NCBI GenBank assembly: GCA_951800675.1
Contig: CATOKC010000108.1
Span: 1 to 11,282 of the forward strand
From: an uncultured Oscillibacter sp.
GTDB taxonomy: Bacteria > Bacillota_A > Clostridia > Oscillospirales > Oscillospiraceae
Direction: 5' to 3'
DNA: 11,282 nt
Shown here: in pieces, positions 1 to 5,239 of the stretch
Layout of the letters: every line of letters starts with the position of its first letter
Numbering within the stretch: the stretch's first letter is position 1
Notes under the pieces: generated by a model
The model's input: the letters and a program-made list of their open reading frames with translations, nothing else
Databases searched by the model: none
What the model was told of the DNA's origin: nothing
Translations under genes and position numbers: made by a program

Positions 1-469
1 TCTTGCAGTAGGTGATATGCGTGCGTGCGTCCTTCACCTGAAGGTCACTGGGGAACGCGGTTCCGGTACGGGCCAGCAGGTCGCGGATGACGCTGTTGAT
101 CTGCCGCTCATCGTCCAGCAGGGCGAAGGGCTCCGTTGCCTTCTGCCGGGCGTAGCGTCCGATCACCACCGCGCACAGGCCGTTGATGGTGCGGAAGGTC
201 AGCTTGTCCGCGTGGTCTTCCCCGAAGAAGCTGATAAACCGGGCCTTCATATCCCTGGTGGCCGCCACGGTGTAGGTCACAGTCAGTATCTGCTCCGGGC
301 GGATGCCTTTGCAATGGAGCATGTACCCCAGACGGGTGACCAGCACGGTGGTCTTGCCGCTCCCCGGCACAGCCAGCAGCAGGACGGGCCCCTCTGTCTG
401 ACGGACGGCCTCCTCCTGCTGCCAGTTCAGCCGGACGGGATATTGACTTTTGAACTCCTCGTAGGTCAT
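1..469 (-). CDS. UvrD/Rep (PcrA-like) superfamily I helicase, N-terminal part, cut by window edge
   Basis: The minus strand from ATG 469-467 encodes 156 residues before running off the window. Directly visible are a Q-motif-like LNWQQEEAV at about residues 14-22, a Walker A motif AVPGSGKTT at about 33-41, and motif Ia (TVTYTVAAT) at about 63-71. This order and spacing is that of domain 1A of UvrD/Rep/PcrA 3'-5' DNA helicases. Such proteins use ATP to unwind DNA in repair, replication restart and plasmid or ICE processing. The start is supported by AGGAG six bases upstream and by a strong promoter just beyond. The gene is divergent from the transfer operon and has its own promoter, so it may be an accessory gene of the element (a host-gene origin is possible). 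The later motifs, including Walker B, lie outside the window, so the subfamily and the integrity of the gene cannot be judged. Confidence 0.88.
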   Translation of the reverse strand, partial: MTYEEFKSQYPVRLNWQQEEAVRQTEGPVLLLAVPGSGKTTVLVTRLGYMLHCKGIRPEQILTVTYTVAATRDMKARFISFFGEDHADKLTFRTINGLCAVVIGRYARQKATEPFALLDDERQINSVIRDLLARTGTAFPSDLQVKDARTHITYCK

Positions 470-498
470 GGGCGGCTCCTGCAAATTTTCTTGCAATC

Positions 499-527
499 AT
501 TCTAACCAATTTACGCCTGCGTGTCAA
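499..527 (-). promoter_or_regulatory. Sigma-70/SigA-type promoter of the divergent helicase gene
   Basis: On the minus strand TTGACA (522-527) is followed by a 17-base spacer and TAGAAT (499-504), one mismatch from consensus TATAAT. Transcription would start near 492, leaving a leader of about 20 bases that contains the AGGAG site before ATG 469. The promoter lies inside the short gap shared with the start of the VirB6-like gene on the other strand. Confidence 0.7.
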
Positions 528-542
528 CGCAGGGAAACGGAG

Positions 543-1448
543 GTGACTCAAATCTTTATCTGGGATTTTGTAGCGGACACGATCATGGGCAATCTCATGG
601 ACTGGTTCTATGGACAGCTCGTGGGGTTCCTGGGGAACTTCTTCGCCATCATGGGCATGATGGGCGTGGAACTTTTCGAGCTGACCTGGGTGCAGTCCGT
701 CGTGACATTTTTCAGCCAGCTGGGCTGGGCGCTGTTCGGCGTCAGCGTGGTGGTCTGCTGTTTTGAGTTTGGTCTGGATTACTCCACCGGACGGGGCAGT
801 ATCCAGCAGACGGCGCTGAACATCGTGAAGGGCTTCCTGGCGGTCAGCCTGTTCTCCACCGTCCCGGTGCGGCTGTATGAATTGTCCGTGACCCTGCAGG
901 GGCAGTTTACTGCGGAGATCACCGGACTGGGGACCAGCATTGGAGAGGTGGGACGGCAGATCATGGAGGACTTCTCCGCCGTGACCAGCCTCAGTGACAT
1001 GACCGGAGCGCCGGACTTCATGATGTCCATGCTCACCAGCCCGATCATGCTGATCTTCTGCGTGATCGCCATGGGATATGCCGTGATAAAAATATTTTTT
1101 GCAAATCTGAAACGGGGCGGCATCCTGCTCATCCAGATCGCGGTGGGGAGCCTCTACATGTTCAGCGTGCCGCGCGGCTACTCGGACGGGTTCCTCCAGT
1201 GGATGAAACAGGTCATCGGCCTGTGCCTGACGGCGTTCCTACAGGCCACCATCCTGACTGCGGGCCTCCTGGCATTCCGGGAACATCTGCTGCTGGGGCT
1301 GGGGCTCATGCTCTCCGCAGGAGAAGTGCCCAGGATCGCCGGGACCTTCGGACTGGACACCACCACCCGCGCAAACATCATGTCCGCCGTCTACACCGCC
1401 CAGGCGGCGGTGAACACCACCAAGGCTGTGGCGGCGGCGATCAAGTGA
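543..1448 (+). CDS. VirB6/TrbL-like conjugal transfer membrane protein
   Basis: About 301 residues, very hydrophobic, with five to seven likely membrane segments at roughly residues 22-45, 50-76, 92-112, 165-190, 195-212 and 222-262. An Ala-rich C-terminal tail ends in AAAIK. The pattern and sequence style match the VirB6/TrbL inner-membrane channel component of Tn1549/CTn-type type IV secretion systems, in which VirB6 forms part of the DNA translocation pore with VirB3 and VirB4. The reading frame is open from an ATG at 468, but that ATG lies over the helicase start and has no ribosome binding site. GTG 543 gives the N-terminus MTQIFIWDF, but it is embedded in a GGAGGTGA Shine-Dalgarno (539-546). 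ATC 552, 8 bases after GGAGG, or ATG 585 are alternatives. The methyltransferase gene follows after 12 bases, so the two are probably cotranscribed. Function is inferred from topology and the nearby virB4. Confidence 0.8.
   Translation: MTQIFIWDFVADTIMGNLMDWFYGQLVGFLGNFFAIMGMMGVELFELTWVQSVVTFFSQLGWALFGVSVVVCCFEFGLDYSTGRGSIQQTALNIVKGFLAVSLFSTVPVRLYELSVTLQGQFTAEITGLGTSIGEVGRQIMEDFSAVTSLSDMTGAPDFMMSMLTSPIMLIFCVIAMGYAVIKIFFANLKRGGILLIQIAVGSLYMFSVPRGYSDGFLQWMKQVIGLCLTAFLQATILTAGLLAFREHLLLGLGLMLSAGEVPRIAGTFGLDTTTRANIMSAVYTAQAAVNTTKAVAAAIK
1431..1448 (+). repeat. Direct repeat copy 1 (3' end of the VirB6-like gene)
   Basis: GCGGCGGCGATCAAGTGA forms the last codons and stop of the VirB6-like gene. 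It recurs with one mismatch at 2373-2390 as the last codons and stop of the next gene, so the methyltransferase gene is bracketed by this repeat. Confidence 0.7.
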
Positions 1449-1460
1449 CAGGAGGTACGC

Positions 1461-2390
1461 ATGATACCGATCATATCTTCCACAGCAGGCGGCGCCATAC
1501 CATATCCTGAAGCAGCGGCCATTTTTCAGATGGATACAGGTCATTTCCTGGATGCACTGCCCCAACAGGAAATATTCGATCTGATCGTTACTTCCCCGCC
1601 GTACAACATTGGCAAAGCCTATGAAAAGGAAATGCCTCTGGATGAGTTCATCTCATGGCAGAAGGAGATCATCACAAAGCTGTGCCCGCTGCTGAAGGAA
1701 ACCGGAAGCATCTGCTGGCAGACCGGCAGCTATGTCAAAAAGGGGGCGATCCGGCCTCTGGACATTGACCTTGCCCCGATCTTCTATGATATGGGCCTGA
1801 AGCTCCGCAACCGCATCGTCTGGCGGTATGGACATGGCCTGCACTGTAAGCATCGATTCAGCGGGCGGTATGAAACCATCCTCTGGTTTACGAAAAGCGA
1901 GGAATATGTCTTTAACCTGGACGCTGTGCGTATCCCAGCGAAATATCCCGGCAAGCGGAGCTTTCGGGGGAAGGACCGGGGGCAGCCGTCCGGGAATCCT
2001 CTCGGAAAGAACCCGGAGGATGTGTGGGACATTCCAAACGTCACCGGTAACCATGTGGAAAAGACAGCGCACCCCTGCCAGTTCCCGGTCGGGCTGGTGG
2101 AACGTCTGGTCCTCGCGCTGACCAACGCGGACGGACTGGTGTTCGACCCGTTTGCGGGGGCTGCGTCCGCCGGTGTTGCCGCACTGCTGCATGGCAGACG
2201 ATTCTGGGGCTGCGAGATCCGGGAGGACTATGCCGGGATCGGGCGTGAGCGGCTCGAGAAAACGCTGTCAGGGGAAATTCGCTACAGGCCCCACGACAAA
2301 CCGATCTATGATGGCTCTGGCAGCGCCCAGGCACAATTTCCAATGGAGTGGCGCAAGGCAGATGCCGGAACAGCGGCGGCGATCAAATGA
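1461..2390 (+). CDS. Beta-class site-specific DNA amino-methyltransferase (N6-adenine or N4-cytosine)
   Basis: A 309-residue protein with the catalytic motif IV TSPPYN at residues 44-49 and the AdoMet-binding motif I FDPFAGAASAG at about 228-238. Catalytic-before-binding order defines beta-class amino-methyltransferases (N6_N4_Mtase family). HPCQFP at 204-209 matches the conserved segment just before motif I in the family. The protein would transfer a methyl group from S-adenosylmethionine to the exocyclic amine of adenine or cytosine in a specific sequence; target and base cannot be read from the sequence. The start is firm: AGGAGG at 1450-1455, five bases before ATG 1461. No restriction nuclease is adjacent, so it is probably an orphan enzyme that protects the element from host restriction or marks its DNA. 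The last about ten residues (ADAGTAAAIK) resemble the VirB6 tail, and the DNA there is a near-exact copy of the virB6 end. Confidence 0.9.
   Translation: MIPIISSTAGGAIPYPEAAAIFQMDTGHFLDALPQQEIFDLIVTSPPYNIGKAYEKEMPLDEFISWQKEIITKLCPLLKETGSICWQTGSYVKKGAIRPLDIDLAPIFYDMGLKLRNRIVWRYGHGLHCKHRFSGRYETILWFTKSEEYVFNLDAVRIPAKYPGKRSFRGKDRGQPSGNPLGKNPEDVWDIPNVTGNHVEKTAHPCQFPVGLVERLVLALTNADGLVFDPFAGAASAGVAALLHGRRFWGCEIREDYAGIGRERLEKTLSGEIRYRPHDKPIYDGSGSAQAQFPMEWRKADAGTAAAIK
2373..2390 (+). repeat. Direct repeat copy 2 (3' end of the amino-methyltransferase gene)
   Basis: GCGGCGGCGATCAAATGA matches 17 of 18 bases of 1431-1448, in the same orientation and the same reading frame relative to the stop codon. 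Recombination between the copies would remove exactly one gene and leave an intact virB6 end. Confidence 0.7.
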
Positions 2391-2403
2391 AAAGGAGCAG
2401 AGC

Positions 2404-2457
2404 ATGAAACTGATCTATGTAGCGTCTCCCTACGCCGGGGATGATGTAGAGGGAGGT
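2404..2457 (+). pseudogene. Remnant 5' end of a DUF4406-like (deoxyribosyltransferase-fold) gene
   Basis: ATG 2404 with a good Shine-Dalgarno opens MKLIYVASPYAGDDVE, the conserved first strand and loop of DUF4406-like proteins, which usually run to about 100 residues or more. The similarity ends where the ribosome binding site of the next gene begins, consistent with a deletion that joined the first codons to the downstream gene. The family assignment rests on only about 14 residues. Confidence 0.45.
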
Positions 2458-2691
2458 ACGACAATGAAATATGGCGTCACAGCCGCCACCCGTCCGGATT
2501 CCCCCTGGGGCCGGACCGTCCGGTGGCGGTGCGACCGGTATGGCCGCCCCCTGGCTTTCGATTCCGAAGCGAAAGCCAGGGAGGCGGCCATAGCATTCAA
2601 TGGACAGCGGTGTACATTCGAACCGAATTACGACAATACCGTCCAGCCGCTGGAGAAGGAGGCATCGCAATGGAACATGGAACTGAGCTGA
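2404..2691 (+). CDS. Small hypothetical protein, possibly fused to a truncated DUF4406-like N-terminus
   Basis: Two starts share one frame. ATG 2404 has AAAAGGAG (2389-2396) upstream and gives 95 residues; ATG 2464 has GGGAGG (2452-2457) six bases upstream and gives 75 residues. The first ten or so residues (MKLIYVASPYAGD) look like the conserved beginning of DUF4406-type, deoxyribosyltransferase-like phage proteins, but nothing after about residue 16 continues that fold. From MKYGVTAATRPDSPWGRTV onward the protein is small, basic and unrecognised, with no catalytic motif or membrane segment visible. I favour the 2464 start as the functional gene, with the first start as a relic. The stop overlaps the start of the cytosine methyltransferase gene by 22 bases, so the two are translationally close. 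Function unknown. Confidence 0.6.
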   Translation: MKLIYVASPYAGDDVEGGTTMKYGVTAATRPDSPWGRTVRWRCDRYGRPLAFDSEAKAREAAIAFNGQRCTFEPNYDNTVQPLEKEASQWNMELS

Positions 2692-3604
2692 CCATGGGGT
2701 CGCTCTTCGATGGAATCGGAGGCTTCCCCCTGGCGGCGGTACGCAATGGCATCCGCCCGGTCTGGGCCAGCGAGATCGAAGCGTTTCCCATCCGGGTGAC
2801 GAAGCATCACTTCCCCGACATGATCCACGTGGGAGACATCACGAAGCTGGATGGGGCGCTGCTGCCTCCTGTGGATATTATTTGCGGAGGGAGCCCCTGC
2901 CAGGACTGAGTGTGGCCGGCGCGAGAGCTGGTTTGGCCGGCGAACGCTCCGGCCTGTTCAGACATCAGATTCGAATTATTAAGGAGATGCGAGATGCGGA
3001 CAAAAGACTTGGACGGACAGGAGTCGCTGTTCGGCCCCGCTTTGCCGTGTGGGAAAATGTGCCCGGAAGTCTCAGCAGCACATCCGACAACATCCCCGGC
3101 TCGGACTTCCGGGAGGTCATCGAGTCGTTCATACGGATCGAGGAACCATACCTTGATGTTATTAGACCTGCGTCCGGGCGCTGGGAATATGCTGGGGCCG
3201 TGCTGGGAGTACGATCCTGCGTGGCTTGGTCAACATGGTCCGCTGAATACTTCGGAGTGCCCCAAAGGCGCCGTAGGATCTTCGCTGTCACAGATCTTGC
3301 TGGATACAGTCCCATCCAAATACTATTTGAGCAGGACCGCCTGCCGGGGTATCCTGCGGCGGGCGGAGGAGCGGGGCAAGCCCCTGCCGCCACAGCTGGA
3401 GCTGGCATTGAAGCTCCAGGCGGGGATCATATCCGCTCAGGCGGAAGCGTTCCTGCTCCTCCCGCTGGCCTTCCATATCAATCAGAGGGAGGAGACGATC
3501 GACCTTGGAGAGACTGCCGGCGCTCTCATGCGTACACAGAATATGCAGATGCAGACGTTCGTCACACAGACGCCGGCGGCCTTTGCGGCAAATCAGCGGG
3601 ATGA
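2670..3604 (+). pseudogene. Cytosine-5 DNA methyltransferase, motifs I-VIII (alpha-like part), with 1-nt frameshift
   Basis: AGGAGG (2657-2662) precedes ATG 2670. The first 79 residues hold motif I FDGIGGF (about 13-19), the WASE segment and the catalytic motif IV GGSPCQD with its Cys codon at 2898-2900, then TGA at 2907. The neighbouring frame continues exactly where a family member would: LSVAGARAGLAGERSGLF, motif VI VWENVPG (ENV at 3053-3061) and motif VIII GVPQRRRRIF (QRRRR at 3263-3277), open to TGA 3602-3604. Restoring one C near 2906 (GAC-CTG-AGT) would give one protein of about 311 residues. It contains no motif IX or X; those are in the overlapping downstream gene. As written the alpha-like chain is cut just after the nucleophile and should be inactive, unless this is a sequencing error. 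No typical slippery site is seen. A companion gene is encoded within its 3' two thirds. Confidence 0.82.
2981..2986 (+). promoter_or_regulatory. Internal ribosome binding site for the overlapping beta-like gene
   Basis: AAGGAG lies seven bases before ATG 2994. It is embedded in the methyltransferase coding sequence, where it reads as codons for Lys-Glu, and it initiates the other frame. Its ideal spacing is the main reason for choosing 2994 rather than the site-less GTG at 2910. Confidence 0.6.
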
Positions 3605-4427
3605 GGTGCGTGATCTGCACGATCTGGCCGGCGCGTTGAGCGCCCAGCCCGGAATGAAGCAGCAGACCTTTGTCGCCAGCTGCCTGAACCCCTGGGACAC
3701 ACAAAGGACCCGTGTCTTTATGCCGGAAGGCACCGCACCCACGCTGGCCGGTTCGGATGGCGGCGGCGGAAGAAATCCGGGCGGGCTGGTCTATGCTGCC
3801 GGGTTCTCCGCCAACGCCGGCAGCAAGGCCGGAAGCACCGGCTATCAGGAGGAGATCGCCCCCACGCTGAAAGGAACGGCAGGAGGCGGCATGATGCCCT
3901 CCGTGCTGTGCCTGAACGACCAGGGCGGCGGTGTTATGAGCTGCTCGGAAGAGATAGCGGGAACGCTGCGCGCCCAGGAGCATGGGCATCAGCCTGCGGT
4001 CCTGTTTGAAAACTATGGTATCGATACCCGTTACAAAGGCCCGGTATCTGTCTCGCCCACCTTATCCGCAAGGGCTGGGACTGGCGGCAATAATACTGGG
4101 CTGGTGCTGCATGGCCCCGCCGTTTATGCACGTCAGAGAGTGGATGCTTTCCAGGAGAGCGATGTAGCCTCCACTGAGAGCGCCCGCCAGCACAAGGACG
4201 CGACCGATCTTATCCTCCAGCCCAATGACAACAGCCCCGCCATCCGGCTCATCCGCAGGCTGGTCCCGCAGGAATGCGAATTATTGCAGGGCTATCCTCC
4301 AGGCTGGACAGACATGCCCGGCGCGTCCGATTCCGCCAGATATAAGGCGCTCGGAAACAGTGTCGCGGTGCCCTGCGTGGAGTACCTCATGCAGGGGATC
4401 GCCCTGGCACTGCGGGCGGGGCTGTAG
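2994..4427 (+). CDS. Cytosine-5 methyltransferase beta-like protein: overprinted N-terminal domain, repetitive recognition region, motifs IX-X
   Basis: A 477-residue protein. Residues 1-145 form a domain with GKMCPE (20-25), LDLRPGAG (57-64), SLSQIL (97-102), KYYLSRTACRGILRRAEERG (109-128) and LPPQLELALKLQA. I recognise this series from small stand-alone hypothetical phage and ICE proteins. Here it is read in a different frame from the methyltransferase core on the same DNA (2994-3604). Residues about 159-371 hold six similar Gly/Asn/Gln-rich segments, the likely target-recognition region. The C-terminus has motif IX RRLVPQECELLQGYP (421-435) and motif X DSARYKALGNSVAVP (446-460), both hallmarks of cytosine-5 methyltransferases. 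It lacks motifs I-VIII, so it would need the alpha-like chain to make 5-methylcytosine. The start is backed by AAGGAG seven bases upstream. If the frame were opened from GTG 2910 it would gain 28 unconserved residues. Confidence 0.78.
   Translation: MRTKDLDGQESLFGPALPCGKMCPEVSAAHPTTSPARTSGRSSSRSYGSRNHTLMLLDLRPGAGNMLGPCWEYDPAWLGQHGPLNTSECPKGAVGSSLSQILLDTVPSKYYLSRTACRGILRRAEERGKPLPPQLELALKLQAGIISAQAEAFLLLPLAFHINQREETIDLGETAGALMRTQNMQMQTFVTQTPAAFAANQRDEVRDLHDLAGALSAQPGMKQQTFVASCLNPWDTQRTRVFMPEGTAPTLAGSDGGGGRNPGGLVYAAGFSANAGSKAGSTGYQEEIAPTLKGTAGGGMMPSVLCLNDQGGGVMSCSEEIAGTLRAQEHGHQPAVLFENYGIDTRYKGPVSVSPTLSARAGTGGNNTGLVLHGPAVYARQRVDAFQESDVASTESARQHKDATDLILQPNDNSPAIRLIRRLVPQECELLQGYPPGWTDMPGASDSARYKALGNSVAVPCVEYLMQGIALALRAGL
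3468..4106 (+). repeat. Six degenerate repeats in the methyltransferase recognition region
   Basis: In the 2994-4427 protein the core [AS][PG][TA]L recurs at residues 175 (AGAL), 212 (AGAL), 248 (APTL), 289 (APTL), 322 (AGTL) and 354 (SPTL), spaced 32-41 residues. Each core is followed by a short polar Gly/Asn/Gln run and a hydrophobic strand such as QTFV, GGLV, SVLC, AVLF or GLVL. The first two units are clearly duplicated: AFHINQREETIDL...QTFVT against AFAANQRDEVRDL...QTFVA, 38 residues apart. Confidence 0.65.
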
Positions 4428-4540
4428 GATTGTTGCTTCTGCTTCCTTTCCGGCAATATCTTCGTTGGGTTTGGTGATAGCTTTACGACAGAAGTTTCGA
4501 TATACTTCGCATTACAAAGCAGGAAAGGAGCGATTACGCT
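4428..4540 (+). other. Leader region between the methyltransferase and RHH genes with possible RNA structure
   Basis: There is no coding potential here. TCCTTTCC (4444-4451) is complementary to GGAAAGGA (4522-4529), which covers the ribosome binding site of the next gene. Between them lies a short inverted repeat GAAGT/ACTTC (4491-4495 and 4504-4508). I see no convincing -35/-10 pair and no T-tract terminator. The pairing could hide the ribosome binding site, but any polypurine site will find a polypyrimidine partner by chance. Confidence 0.25.
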
Positions 4541-4921
4541 ATGGAACAGACAGCCAACCTGTGCGCCCAGGTCCCCGTCTCCCTCCTGGCCAGGATACGG
4601 GAGGAGCAGGAGAAGGCGGGAATGCCGCGGGGCGAGTACATCACGCAAATACTGACTGCCTACTATGAAACTCAAAACAGAAAAGGAGACAAAACCATGG
4701 AATTTACTAAAACATTAGCCTTCCAGATCCCGGAGGAACTGTTCAACCGCATCAAGGACCATCTGGACCGGGAGAGACAGCGCACCGGAAGGAAGCTCAG
4801 TCAGAAGGACTTCGTCATCGGCCTCATCGAGCGGGAGCTGGAGGCGGCCGGACAGCGGGAAGACGGAGAAGCCGATCCCCAGGAGAATGACTCCGGGGAT
4901 GGCAGCAGTGAACAGGAGTAA
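4541..4921 (+). CDS. Tandem ribbon-helix-helix-type small DNA-binding protein of the transfer region
   Basis: A 126-residue protein built of two similar halves. Residues about 5-43 (ANLCAQVPVSLLARI then an amphipathic helix ending ITQILTAYYE) and residues about 53-106 (EFTKTLAFQIPEELFNRI then VIGLIERELEAA) both look like strand-helix-helix units of ribbon-helix-helix proteins. The C-terminal 20 residues are acidic and probably disordered. Such proteins usually bind operators as dimers or assist relaxosome assembly; which applies here is unknown. AAAGGAG (4524-4530) precedes ATG 4541 by ten bases. A second, stronger site AAAAGGAG (4681-4688) precedes in-frame ATG 4697 by eight bases and would give a 74-residue form containing only the second unit. 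It lies between the methyltransferase cargo and the VirB3/VirB4 genes, as small genes of this type do in related ICEs. Confidence 0.65.
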   Translation: MEQTANLCAQVPVSLLARIREEQEKAGMPRGEYITQILTAYYETQNRKGDKTMEFTKTLAFQIPEELFNRIKDHLDRERQRTGRKLSQKDFVIGLIERELEAAGQREDGEADPQENDSGDGSSEQE

Positions 4922-4927
4922 CACAGC

Positions 4928-4952
4928 GGGGGCCGCCAGCATGGCGGCCCTC
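4928..4952 (+). other. GC-rich hairpin before the VirB3-like gene
   Basis: GGCCGCC (4931-4937), loop AGCAT, GGCGGCC (4943-4949) form a perfect seven-pair stem, extended by G4930-C4950, G4929-T4951 (wobble) and G4928-C4952. There is no U-tract, so it is not a classical intrinsic terminator. It ends two bases before ATG 4955 and could limit initiation or stabilise or process the mRNA between cistrons. Confidence 0.5.
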
Positions 4953-4954
4953 AG

Positions 4955-5239
4955 ATGTTGGAGGTGATCCCGATTTTTATCTATCCCGACAACCTGACCG
5001 CGAAGCCGACATTATGGCTGTGGGAGCTGAAGGACCTGGCGGTGGTGGGCGTGGGGCTTCTGCTCTCTGTCCTGGCGCTGGCCTCCTTCGGCTTCCTGCT
5101 GCCGCTGGTGCTGACGGTGCTGTACGCTTTTCTCAGCATCCGCATGGAGGACGCCAGTATCCTGGATTTTCTCCGCAATGCGGTCTCGTTCCTGTTCCTA
5201 CACCAGCAGTTCTACGAATGGAGGGAGCGGCGTGAATAG
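4955..5239 (+). CDS. Small VirB3/PrgI-position conjugal transfer membrane protein
   Basis: A 94-residue protein: a short N-terminal segment (VIPIFIYPDNLTAKPTLW), two closely spaced hydrophobic stretches at about residues 26-43 and 45-62, then an amphipathic C-terminus (ILDFLRNAVSFLFLHQQFYEWRERRE). Size, topology and position directly upstream of the VirB4 module fit VirB3-like subunits (PrgI family in Gram-positive ICEs), which anchor VirB4 to the membrane. ATG 4955 has no ribosome binding site and sits right behind a strong hairpin. The best Shine-Dalgarno (GGAGGTGATC, 4960-4969) lies inside the reading frame, so GTG 4964 or ATT 4973 may be the true start. The stop overlaps the next gene's GTG by eight bases, implying coupled translation. 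Family assignment is by context and topology, not a signature motif. Confidence 0.68.
   Translation: MLEVIPIFIYPDNLTAKPTLWLWELKDLAVVGVGLLLSVLALASFGFLLPLVLTVLYAFLSIRMEDASILDFLRNAVSFLFLHQQFYEWRERRE

Noticed and set aside
108..551. Minus-strand open frame of 147 codons overlapping the helicase
   Set aside because: It lies in another frame of the same DNA; the true helicase frame with Walker A is adjacent, and the peptide is Arg/Gly/His-rich shadow sequence.
1653..2192. Minus-strand open frame of 179 codons opposite the amino-methyltransferase
   Set aside because: Shadow of a well-supported gene carrying TSPPYN and FDPFAG; no independent support.
2890..2912. Programmed -1 frameshift in the methyltransferase
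   Set aside because: No X-XXY-YYZ slippery heptamer and no evident downstream stimulatory structure; loss of one C is simpler. Not fully excluded.
3288..3989. Minus-strand open frame of 233 codons opposite the methyltransferase recognition region
   Set aside because: No recognisable motifs; it mirrors GC-rich coding sequence of the plus strand, with no ribosome binding site or operon context.
4928..4952. Intrinsic terminator before the VirB3-like gene
   Set aside because: The stem is strong but is followed by CAGATGTTGG, not a U-run, and the downstream genes appear to belong to the same operon.
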